Source of the DNA: Anaerolineales bacterium
GTDB lineage: Bacteria > Chloroflexota > Anaerolineae > CG2-30-64-16
Direction of reading: 5' to 3'
DNA length: 63,826 bases
Assembly (NCBI GenBank): GCA_017882045.1
Contig: JADGQF010000002.1
Span: 1 to 63,826 of the forward strand
Shown here: piece by piece, positions 47,356-55,798 of the stretch
How the letters are laid out: every line of letters begins with the position of its first letter
How positions within the stretch are numbered: the stretch's first letter is position 1
Translations under genes and position numbers: made by a program
Notes under the pieces: model-generated
Database searches by the model: none
Seen by the model: the letters and a program-made list of their open reading frames with translations, nothing else
What the model was told of the DNA's origin: nothing

Positions 47356-47736
47356 TTAGCCGAGCAACTCCTCCACCTTTTTGAGCAAGGTGGTTGGGTC
47401 GACGGGCTTCGAGAGCCAGGCATCCATATGGGGCTGTTCTTCCATGGGGAAGAGCCCGGCATGGGGCGTATCGGCGATCGAGGAAGCCATAATGACGGGC
47501 ATGAACTTGGCCTCAGGATCCCGAGACAGTTGCTCGCTGACGTTCAGCCCGTCCAGCACGGTGGACATCATGATGTCCAGCACCATAAGATCAGGGTGTT
47601 CGGCCTTCACGCGGGCGAGGGCTTGTTGCCCGTTGGATGCGGTAATAACACTGTAACCGTGCGACTCGAGGATCGTGCGCATGATTTCGACGAAGTCTGG
47701 ATCATCGTCGACGACAAGAATCTTGGCCGGTAGCAT
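47356..47736 (-). CDS. Receiver-only response regulator
   Basis: MLPAKILVVDDDPDFVEIMRTILESHGYSVI...LMVLDIMMSTVLDGLNVSEQL...MDAWLSKPVDPTTLL. Confidence 0.9.
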   Translation of the reverse strand: MLPAKILVVDDDPDFVEIMRTILESHGYSVITASNGQQALARVKAEHPDLMVLDIMMSTVLDGLNVSEQLSRDPEAKFMPVIMASSIADTPHAGLFPMEEQPHMDAWLSKPVDPTTLLKKVEELLG

Positions 47737-47985
47737 TGACGGTTGCCTCCTCGCGGTGGAGAGACAGATACGCTCGACTTTGAGCCACAAAGTACAAATG
47801 TAGGCTAGCACATTATAGGCCCTTTTGCAAGGCCCGCGCTATGACGGTGGTCACATAGGCCCGAGCACGAGGGGTTGCGCCCAAGGGATGCCGTAAGCTA
47901 TAATCAGCCCACTGCGAGCCCGATTGGGCGGACCCATGGCCGAGATCACGGCGCTGGACAGCGCGTGGAACCGAGGAGGCGTCCC

Positions 47986-48426
47986 GTGGTAAGGGTAGAA
48001 GAAGAAGACATCCTGGACTTGCTGGACCGGCATCTGCGCAGCATCTGGGATGGAGATCTGGAAACCTACCGGGCGACGACCGCGCCGGAGGTCACCTTCT
48101 TCGAATGGTATATCAGCACGCAGCGCATCGACGGCTTGGACTTCCACTTGCGGGAGATCGCGGCCACCGGCCGCGCCGCTGAAGCGCAGCAGCGGGCCGG
48201 CAAGCCGCGCTCGGTCGAGCACGAGGTGCTGGCCCCCAAGGTGCAACTCTATGGCGACATCGCCATTGTTACCTTCACCCTGCTGATGCGCTACACAGGC
48301 GAAGGCGGGGTGCAACACACCGAGCACAACGAAACGCGGGTGTTTGCCCGGCGCGGCGCGGGCTGGCAGTTAGTCCATTGCCACAAATCGCCGATGTGGC
48401 CGGCGCCGCATTCGCCGGTGAGTTGA
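47986..48426 (+). CDS. SnoaL/CaMKII-association-like NTF2-fold protein (start uncertain)
   Basis: VVRVEEEDILDLLDRHLRSIWDGDLETYRATTAPEVTFFEWYI...RVFARRGAGWQLVHCHKSPM. Confidence 0.65.
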   Translation: MVRVEEEDILDLLDRHLRSIWDGDLETYRATTAPEVTFFEWYISTQRIDGLDFHLREIAATGRAAEAQQRAGKPRSVEHEVLAPKVQLYGDIAIVTFTLLMRYTGEGGVQHTEHNETRVFARRGAGWQLVHCHKSPMWPAPHSPVS

Positions 48427-48459
48427 GGCCAGGCTCAGACCCGCACCGAGGGAGGCTCC

Positions 48460-49192
48460 ATGGCAAGCATCCGTATCCTCACCGCCGCCGATGTGAAGGC
48501 AGCCTTGTCCATCGCGGATGCCATCGAGGCGACGCGTATGGCCTTTGCGCAGCTTTTGTCTGGCCGGGCTGAGGTGCCCCTACGCACGCAATGGTCAGCG
48601 TCGAACGGCACGGCGCTGGTGATGCCGGCTTACTTGCCGGACAGCCAGGGGCTGGGCGCCAAGATTGTCTCGGTCTTCCCCGGCAATCCCGGGCGGGGTC
48701 TGCCGACTGTCAGCACCCTGGTTGCCCTGCTCGATACCGAGACGGGACAGCCGATCGCGCTCCTGGATGGGACCTACCTGACTGCGCTGCGCGCGGGGGC
48801 GGCCTCCGGCGTCGCGACCAGCCTGTTGGCTCTTCCCGGCGCCGCTACGGCAGCCATTTTCGGGGCAGGGGTCCAGGCCGCGCACGCTGTTGCTCGCGCT
48901 GTGCACTGTCCGGTCGATTCGCCGCGCCTGGGTGTATGACCGAAACACCGATCGGGCTAAGGCTTTGGTCGCGGAGATGGCCGGGCAAGACCCTATCCCT
49001 CAAGGTCTCCTGGCTCCCGAACAAGTGCATGAGATCGGCGAAGTGATCAACGGTCAGGTCGCCGGCAGAGAATCCGCCGACGAGGTCACATTATTCAAAT
49101 CTGTGGGCAATGCGGTGCAGGACATCGCCGCCGCCACTCGCGCCTTGCGCATTGCCCAGGAGCGCGGGTTGGGCACGATTGTCGAGCTATAG
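48460..49192 (+). pseudogene. Ornithine cyclodeaminase/mu-crystallin-like, frameshifted and internally deleted
   Basis: N-part ...LVALLDTETGQPIALLDGTYLTALRAGAASGVATSLLALPGAATAAIFGAGVQAAHAVARAV, then another frame CTVRSIRRAWVYDRNTDRAKALVAEMAGQ directly followed by the C-terminal LLAPEQVHEIGEVINGQVAGRESADEVTLFKSVGNAVQDIAAA. Confidence 0.8.
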
Positions 49193-49203
49193 GAGCGCGC
49201 TTT

Positions 49204-50358
49204 ATGTTACCGAACAAGGCCTCAGCCGTCATTATCGGCGGTGGAGTCATGGGAGTGAGCACAGCCTACCACCTGGCGGCGCGCGGTTGCCAGGATGTGG
49301 TATTGCTCGAGAAGGCTGCTTTTCTGGGCAGTGAGGCCACCGGCAAATGTGCGGGTGGGATACGCTACCAGTTCAGCACCGAGATCAACGTGCGGCTGTC
49401 GTTGCTTAGCTTGCCGATGCTCGTCAACTTCGAGGAAGAGCTAGGCCAGCAGATAGACCTGCGCTGGACCGGCTACTTGTTCTTATTGGACAACGATGCC
49501 GATGTGTGCGCGTATCAGGCGCAGGTGAGCATGCAGAACCGCCTGGGAGTACCGTCCCGGATGCTCTCGCACGATGAGGCCGCGCAGATGGTGCCGCTTC
49601 TCAACACCGCGGACATAATGGGCGGGGCCTACCACGCGCGCGACGGGCTGGCTGATCCGAGCGGGGTGGTACAGGGTTATGCAGCCGGGGCACGCCGGCG
49701 TGGCGTGCAACTGCTGACCGGCGTCGAGGTCACCGGGATACGCGTCCAGGCCGGCAAGGTGACGGGCGTGCAGACCTCCCAGGGCGCCATCGACGCGCCG
49801 GTGGTCGTCAATGCCGCCGGCCCGTGGGCCAGGCAGGTGGCGGCCATGGCCGGCGTACAGTTGCCGATCTCGCCGGTTCGCCGTCAGATCGCCGTGACCA
49901 CTCCCCTGCCGGACGTGCCGGCCGATTTTCCCTTCGTGATCGATTTCAGCCGCAACCTCTATTTTCACCGTGAAGGGCGGGGGGTCCTGACCGGCCAGTC
50001 GAACGTGAACGAACCGCCTGGCTTCAACCAATCGGTTGATCACAATTGGACCGAGCAGCACCTGGACAATGCTATCTTCCGGTTCCCGTTGCTCGCCAAA
50101 GCGGGCCTGCTGCGTGAGTGGGCGGGCCTTTACGAGGTTACACCCGATGCTCACCCGGTTATCGACCGGCTAGCTGACCCGCTCGGTTTCTACGTCGTAG
50201 CCGGTTTCAGCGGTCACGGTTTCATGCACGGGCCGGCAGCCGGGTTGCTGATGAGCGAGCTGATCCTGGACGGGCAGGCGCGCAGCCGGGACATTCAGCA
50301 GCTACGCTTGAGCCGCTTTGCCGAAGGCGACCTGGTCAAAGAACATAACGTCGTTTGA
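49204..50358 (+). CDS. FAD-dependent amino acid/glycine oxidase-like oxidoreductase (DadA family)
   Basis: SAVIIGGGVMGVSTAYHLAARGCQDVVLLEKAAFLGSEATGKCAGGIRYQF; GLYEVTPDAHPVIDRL; VVAGFSGHGFMHGPAAGLLMSELI. Confidence 0.9.
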   Translation: MLPNKASAVIIGGGVMGVSTAYHLAARGCQDVVLLEKAAFLGSEATGKCAGGIRYQFSTEINVRLSLLSLPMLVNFEEELGQQIDLRWTGYLFLLDNDADVCAYQAQVSMQNRLGVPSRMLSHDEAAQMVPLLNTADIMGGAYHARDGLADPSGVVQGYAAGARRRGVQLLTGVEVTGIRVQAGKVTGVQTSQGAIDAPVVVNAAGPWARQVAAMAGVQLPISPVRRQIAVTTPLPDVPADFPFVIDFSRNLYFHREGRGVLTGQSNVNEPPGFNQSVDHNWTEQHLDNAIFRFPLLAKAGLLREWAGLYEVTPDAHPVIDRLADPLGFYVVAGFSGHGFMHGPAAGLLMSELILDGQARSRDIQQLRLSRFAEGDLVKEHNVV

Positions 50359-50427
50359 TGTCGTTCGACCTTCGGCGGCCGGGCCTGGGTGGTTCAACCT
50401 GCTTAGCGCAATAAAGAGGAGGAATGC

Positions 50428-51936
50428 ATGGAGATTCGTGTCAAACAGGGCAGTATCACCGATGAAAGGGTTGATCTGATCGTCGTTAACCTGTTCCAGG
50501 GCGTGACTGAGCCGGGCGGAGCGACCGGGTCAGTCGACGCGGCGCTGGATGCCGCGGTCCGAGACGTGATCGCGGCGGGTGATTTCACCGGCAGGGCAGG
50601 CGAGACGTTGCTCCTTTACACCCATAGCGCCTTGCCGGCCGCACGCGTCCTGATCGTCGGGCTGGGCGAGCCGGGCAAGTTCGGACCGGCCGCGGCCCGC
50701 AACGCGGCGGCCACCTCCGTGCGCAAAGCGCGCGACCTGGGCGCCCGGACGATCGCCAGCGTGGTCCACGGCGCCGGGGCGGGTGGGCTCGCGACGGAGG
50801 CAGCAGCCCAGATGCTGGCTGAGGGAACGCTGTTGGGTACGTATCGTTTTCAGGGTTACAGGTCCACAGTGCCGCATGACTGGAAGCCAAACCCGGACAC
50901 CTTCACGGTGGTCGAAGCCAATGCCCAGCGTGTGGCTGCCTGCGAGACCGGTGTCGCGCGCGGCGTCGCGATCGCGACCGGCGTCCTGCTGGCGCGCGAC
51001 ATGGTTAATGAGCCGGCCAACCACATGACGCCGGCGATGGTCGCCGGACTGGCTACGGAACTGGCGGCTGAGCTCGGTCTTACGGTCCAGGTATTAGATC
51101 AGGAGCAAATGGCGGCGCTGGGCATGGGCATTCTGCTGGCTGTGGCCACGGCGTCCGAGCAGCCGCCCAGGTTCGTGATCCTGGAGCACAACGCCGGGCG
51201 CGAGGACTTGCCGGTAGTCGTTCTGGCGGGTAAGGGCGTGACTTTCGACTCGGGTGGTATTTCCATCAAGCAGTCCGAGGATATGTGGCGTATGAAGAGC
51301 GATATGGCAGGCGGCGCGGCGGTAATCGGGGCAATGGCCGTCGCCGCCAGGCTGGATCTGTCGCTTCACGTGGTCGGGCTGGTGCCCCTTGCCGAGAACC
51401 TGCCCGGTGGGCGCGCGCAGAAGCCCGGCGACGTGTTCACCGGCATGACGGGCAAAACCATGGAGGTCATCAGTACCGACGCCGAGGGCCGCATGCTGCT
51501 GGCCGATACCGTCGCCTATGCCGGCCGCTTCAAGCCCGCGGCTGTCGTGGACATCGCGACTCTGACCGGCGCACAGGCCGTTGCCCTGGGGCCGCAGGCT
51601 GCTGCTTTCTTCGCCAACGATGAGGACCTGGCCGCTAAGCTGGTTGCGGCGGCGGAGGCATCGGGCGAGCGTTTGTGGCGGATGCCCCTGTATGAGGAAT
51701 ACGCTGAGGCGGTCAAGAGCCAGGTGGCCGACGTGAAGAACTCGACCGGGCGCACCGCCGGTATCGGCACGAGCGCCAAGTTCATCGAGCACTTCACCGA
51801 GGGTTACCCCTGGGCCCACATCGACATGGCTTCGATGGCCTGGTCCGACGAGGACAAACCGGCCCAGCCGAAAGGGGCCACGGGTTACGGGGTGCGGCTG
51901 TTCACCGCTCTGTTGGAAGGATGGGGGCGGAAGTAG
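50428..51936 (+). CDS. pepA: Leucyl aminopeptidase (M17)
   Basis: VLAGKGVTFDSGGISIKQSEDMWRMKSDMAGGAAV; STDAEGRMLLADTVAYA. Confidence 0.95.
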   Translation: MEIRVKQGSITDERVDLIVVNLFQGVTEPGGATGSVDAALDAAVRDVIAAGDFTGRAGETLLLYTHSALPAARVLIVGLGEPGKFGPAAARNAAATSVRKARDLGARTIASVVHGAGAGGLATEAAAQMLAEGTLLGTYRFQGYRSTVPHDWKPNPDTFTVVEANAQRVAACETGVARGVAIATGVLLARDMVNEPANHMTPAMVAGLATELAAELGLTVQVLDQEQMAALGMGILLAVATASEQPPRFVILEHNAGREDLPVVVLAGKGVTFDSGGISIKQSEDMWRMKSDMAGGAAVIGAMAVAARLDLSLHVVGLVPLAENLPGGRAQKPGDVFTGMTGKTMEVISTDAEGRMLLADTVAYAGRFKPAAVVDIATLTGAQAVALGPQAAAFFANDEDLAAKLVAAAEASGERLWRMPLYEEYAEAVKSQVADVKNSTGRTAGIGTSAKFIEHFTEGYPWAHIDMASMAWSDEDKPAQPKGATGYGVRLFTALLEGWGRK

Positions 51937-51949
51937 GTCGATTCACTCC

Positions 51950-52483
51950 TCAGGCCGAAGCCGCCGGCCGGCCCCGGTGGCTCAGCACGTAAGCCAGGAT
52001 GCCGGCCAGGGAAACCGCCGAGCCAACCGCGGCAGCCCCAAGCACCCAGCGCCGGTCGACGTCCAGCGAGGCTGTTTCTTGTGTGATCCAGCCCGCCACC
52101 CGGTTCGGCAACGGTTGGGCCTCGGGGACGAATGGGCTACGGATGGGTTCGGGAAGGTCGAGCAGGCCCAACGCCTGCTGCCGCCGCGCCTGCTTGATGA
52201 GGCTGCGGTGCAGCGCGTGCCGATATTCCGCCCGTGGCGCCAGCGGTAGCAACATGGCCGCGATCTCTTGCGCGAGCAGGAGCAAGGGGGCGAGGGTGAG
52301 TGCGATATCGCCCAGGCCGGCAGGGTCAGCCCATGGCTGGGCCTCCGACCCACCGGCGCGCCCAGGCTTTTCCGAGGATCCCGCTGGGTTTGCCGGCCGG
52401 CCGGGGACAGCGCCAGAGGAGCGGCTATCACGCAGGGCCCGGCTCTGGGCGTCGAGCATATCTTCAAGCTGGTAGTCGTTCAT
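51950..52483 (-). CDS. Hypothetical single-TM protein following sigma factor gene (possible anti-sigma)
   Basis: MNDYQLEDMLDAQSRALRD...; C-terminal TM WVLGAAAVGSAVSLAGILAYVL; downstream of sigma-70 gene on same strand. Confidence 0.6.
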   Translation of the reverse strand: MNDYQLEDMLDAQSRALRDSRSSGAVPGRPANPAGSSEKPGRAGGSEAQPWADPAGLGDIALTLAPLLLLAQEIAAMLLPLAPRAEYRHALHRSLIKQARRQQALGLLDLPEPIRSPFVPEAQPLPNRVAGWITQETASLDVDRRWVLGAAAVGSAVSLAGILAYVLSHRGRPAASA

Positions 52484-52533
52484 GCCACATGTCTCCTCCC
52501 CGGTTAGATGCAGCTTCCGTACGAGCATCTTCC

Positions 52534-53100
52534 CTACCACCCTCGTGCTTCCAGGTCCGCCCGGAGCGCTTTGAGCGTCCGGAAGTACAATGATTTGATC
52601 GAGCTTTCGGTGCGGCCCATCAGCCGGCCGATCTCATCATTTGACAGGCAATCGGTGAACTTCAGGATGAGCAGTCGCTGCCGCTCTTCGGGTTGGCGCC
52701 GGATAGCCGCCCATAAAGCGCCCGCTCTCTCCTGAGTTTCCGCCGCCGGCTCGGGCGCATCGGCCGGCTTGCCGAGCAGTTCCTGGTCTTCCAGCGAGGC
52801 CGTTTGCCAGCGCTTGCCCGAGCGGTGATGATTGGCCACCAGGTTGTGGGCGATGCGGTACAGCCAGGCCGCAAAAGGCGCCCCGTGGTCAACGTAACGA
52901 GACATGCTGGCCAGCGCTTGATGGAACGTCCGGGCAGTCAGATCCTCGGCGTCGGCCTCATTGCCAACGCGGTAGTAGATGTATCTGTAGATGCGTTCGA
53001 CATTGCGCTCATAAAGCTCGCCAAAGGCCTCAGCCTCGGTTTTGGCCAGCTCGATCAGCTCTCGTTCGTCCAGGTCGGCGTACGTGTTTCGGTTGGACAC
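52534..53100 (-). CDS. ECF-type sigma-70 family factor
   Basis: AFGELYERNVERIYRYIYYRVGNEADAEDLTARTFHQAL...FAAWLYRIAHNLVANHHR; FTDCLSNDEIGRLMGRTESSIKSLYFRTLKAL; GTG start at 53100. Confidence 0.9.
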   Translation of the reverse strand: MSNRNTYADLDERELIELAKTEAEAFGELYERNVERIYRYIYYRVGNEADAEDLTARTFHQALASMSRYVDHGAPFAAWLYRIAHNLVANHHRSGKRWQTASLEDQELLGKPADAPEPAAETQERAGALWAAIRRQPEERQRLLILKFTDCLSNDEIGRLMGRTESSIKSLYFRTLKALRADLEARGW

Positions 53101-53195
53101 AGGATCTAGTTTTGACCCCCCGATGCCTGGCAGGATATAAAACACGTGTGTGGATGTGGGGACGCGCTGGGTCTTAGGACGCCATGGCCGGTTTA

Positions 53196-54041
53196 TCAAG
53201 ATCCCGGGTAGACCGCGGCGCCGATCGTGCCTAGCCCGACATGGACGCCCACCACGGGACCGAGGGTGCACGTGAAGACGTGCGGGGTGCGGAACTCCCT
53301 GGACAATGCTTGGGCCACCTGGGCGGCCTCGTCGGGGACTCCCGCCTGGGTGATGGCCAGCTTCACCTGCGGCCCACGCGCCTGGACCTCGTGTGACAGC
53401 ATCTCCAGCAGCTTGTCCAACGCTTTGCGCCGCGACCGCGCTCTCCCCACCGGCACTACCTCTCCGGCCTGGATGGCCAAGAGAGGCTTGAAATTGAGCA
53501 AGCTGCCGACGAGGGCCTGGGCTTTGCCAATGCGTCCCCCGCGTTGCAGGTACTCCAGGGTATCGAGGGCGAATGTAATGTGGATTTCGTCGCGCATCTG
53601 CAGCATTTGGGCCACGATCTGCGCGCGCGTCGCTCCCGCGGCTGCCATCTCCGCGGCTTTTTGCACCATCAGCCCCAGTCCCACGGACACACTGTAGGAG
53701 TCAACCACGTCGATTGGGCGGCCCGGCAATGCTGCCGTGGCCTGGATGGCAGAGTCATACGTGCCGCTCAGCTTGCTGGACAGGGTGACGGCCACGATCT
53801 CTTCCCCGGCGTCGGTCAGGCGCTTGAATGGTTCGAGAAAATCGGCCGGACTGCCCTGCGAGGTGGTCGGCAGCGGGTCTGCTTTCGGCAGCCGCTCCCA
53901 GAACTGCTCGCGCGTTATCTCGACCTCATCCTTCAGCGCCTCGCGCCCGAACACGACACTCAGTGGCACCACGGTCAGCGTCGACAGACGCATGACATCG
54001 GCCGGACCTTCACACGTCGAGTCGGTAACTATTTTGATCAT
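53196..54041 (-). CDS. DegV family protein
   Basis: MIKIVTDSTCEGPADVM; TTSQGSPADFLEPFKRL; ALDTLEYLQRGGRIGKAQALVGSLLNFKPLLAI. Confidence 0.93.
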   Translation of the reverse strand: MIKIVTDSTCEGPADVMRLSTLTVVPLSVVFGREALKDEVEITREQFWERLPKADPLPTTSQGSPADFLEPFKRLTDAGEEIVAVTLSSKLSGTYDSAIQATAALPGRPIDVVDSYSVSVGLGLMVQKAAEMAAAGATRAQIVAQMLQMRDEIHITFALDTLEYLQRGGRIGKAQALVGSLLNFKPLLAIQAGEVVPVGRARSRRKALDKLLEMLSHEVQARGPQVKLAITQAGVPDEAAQVAQALSREFRTPHVFTCTLGPVVGVHVGLGTIGAAVYPGS

Positions 54042-54210
54042 GGCTCTTCCTCCGTCCGCACATGATAATGGTACGGAGAGTGTTTTGTCAATCGAGGTTT
54101 GGCAGCCATCGACATTTTATGGTACACTAATGGCTTGTGAGTATGGCGCTGGAGGGAAAGGGCCTTTTTCCCGGGCCGCGCTGATCCCAAGCAAGGTGGT
54201 AGGAAGCGTT

Positions 54211-55071
54211 ATGAGGTGGTCATCTTTCCCGGTTGCGAGGCATAGCCCGCCGGCGGGACTTTTCCTGCGAGCGGCGCTTACGGTGGTTGTCCTGGCGGTC
54301 ATCGCGTTGAATTCATCCGTACCGGGTCTCGCTGCGCCACTCTTGCAGGACCAGCCGCCGGTTATTGCTCAGCCGCAACAGGACGCAGTGGTAAGGGGAG
54401 TGGTGCAGGTCGTCGGCACGGCCACCCATCCTGATTTTCAACGCTATGAACTCTATTATACGCCTTGGCCGGTAGCCAGTGATAACGCCTGGATTTTCAT
54501 CGGTCCTGATGCACATTATCAGCAGCAGCCGCTCGGCTTGTTGGGCACCTGGGACTCGCGTGCGGTTCCCGATGGCGTGTATGGCTTGCGGCTGCGGGTG
54601 GTCAGGAAAGATGGCAACTACTATGACAGCGAAGCGCGCCGGGTCACCGTTGCCAATGTGAAGGCGCCTGACACGCCGACACCCGAAGCTTCGCCCTCCG
54701 TCACCCCGGGTGGCGTGCCGACCCAGGAGCCGACCCAGGAGCCGACGCTGGAGCCGACCGCGACGATTATGGTGCAACTGCCGGGGCAGAAGACACCCCC
54801 TCCGGGGGCGACGCTGACGGTTACTGTGAAAGCGGGTGGCGGCACCCCGACGCCTGCGATCACGCCGATCCTGAGCAGCGGAAGCAGCGGAAGCAGCGGA
54901 AGCAGCGGTGGGACGAGCCTGGGTGATATCGCGCAGGGCCTCAGCCTCGACCAGGTTGGGTCGACCGCAAAACGCGCGGCCGTCTACACTGTGGGTGCTT
55001 TTGCCGTGGTCGGGCTGTTCTTCGGCGTAAAGGCGCTTCTCGTTTGGGCGTGGCACAGGATCAGGCCGTAG
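54211..55071 (+). CDS. Secreted/anchored protein with Ig-like region, Pro/Thr linker, Ser/Gly repeats and C-terminal TM
   Basis: Signal-like N-terminus; VVQVVGTATHPDFQRYELYYTP...GVYGLRLRVVRKDGNYYDSEARRVTV; (GSS)n coded by GGAAGCAGC repeats; C-terminal TM. Confidence 0.75.
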   Translation: MRWSSFPVARHSPPAGLFLRAALTVVVLAVIALNSSVPGLAAPLLQDQPPVIAQPQQDAVVRGVVQVVGTATHPDFQRYELYYTPWPVASDNAWIFIGPDAHYQQQPLGLLGTWDSRAVPDGVYGLRLRVVRKDGNYYDSEARRVTVANVKAPDTPTPEASPSVTPGGVPTQEPTQEPTLEPTATIMVQLPGQKTPPPGATLTVTVKAGGGTPTPAITPILSSGSSGSSGSSGGTSLGDIAQGLSLDQVGSTAKRAAVYTVGAFAVVGLFFGVKALLVWAWHRIRP

Positions 55072-55153
55072 ACAGAAATGGCTTTTCTCACCGACGGTTC
55101 GCGAGGGGCTGGTCCGCTGGGACAGCCCCTTGTGCCGTTTGAAGGAAGACGAC

Positions 55154-55798
55154 ATGCAAGCCGTGCGCTCTATTTTTCAGCGCCGTGCGCCTGCCGAGGG
55201 CAGCGGCCCGGCCAAGATGATCGTGGGGTTGGGCAATCCCGGCCCCGAGCATGCCCGTAACCGGCACAATGCCGGCTTTCAGGTGATCGAGCTATGGGCG
55301 CAGCGCCACGGGCTGGAATTCGACAAGCACCAGAAGCGCGCTCGGCTGGCCATCGGGCGCATTGAGCTCCCGGGGGGCAAGGCAGAGCGTGTGTTGTTGG
55401 CCAAGCCGCTGACCTTCATGAACGCTGCCGGCGAGTCGGTGGGCCAACTGAGGGCCTTTTATAAGATCGAGCCTGCCGGCATCCTGGTCGTCTCGGACGA
55501 CCTTGACCTGCCCGTGGGGCGTATCCGTTTGCGTTCGGGCGGGGGCGCGGGCGGCCAGAAGGGCGTGAAGTCGATCATACAGCACCTGGGCACAGAAGAG
55601 TTCCCGCGCTTGCGGGTAGGGATCGGCCGGCCACCGGGGAGAATGGATCCGGTCGATTACGTGCTGCAGAATTTCTCGGCGGCAGACGAAGAGACGATGG
55701 CAATCGCACGCGTCCGGGCTGCCGATACCCTCGACACCTGGCTGGCGTCCGGTATTGGCGAAGCCATGAATCAGTTCAACCAGAAAAATGAAACTTAA
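55154..55798 (+). CDS. pth: Peptidyl-tRNA hydrolase
   Basis: MIVGLGNPGPEHARNRHNAGFQVIE; KPLTFMNAAGESV; VSDDLDLPVGRIRLRSGGGAGGQKGVKSIIQHLGTEEFPRLRVGIGRP. Confidence 0.95.
   Translation: MQAVRSIFQRRAPAEGSGPAKMIVGLGNPGPEHARNRHNAGFQVIELWAQRHGLEFDKHQKRARLAIGRIELPGGKAERVLLAKPLTFMNAAGESVGQLRAFYKIEPAGILVVSDDLDLPVGRIRLRSGGGAGGQKGVKSIIQHLGTEEFPRLRVGIGRPPGRMDPVDYVLQNFSAADEETMAIARVRAADTLDTWLASGIGEAMNQFNQKNET

Noticed and set aside
54874-54909. GGAAGCAGC repeats as a regulatory element
   Set aside because: In frame and encodes a Ser/Gly linker of a secreted protein; common low-complexity coding repeat.
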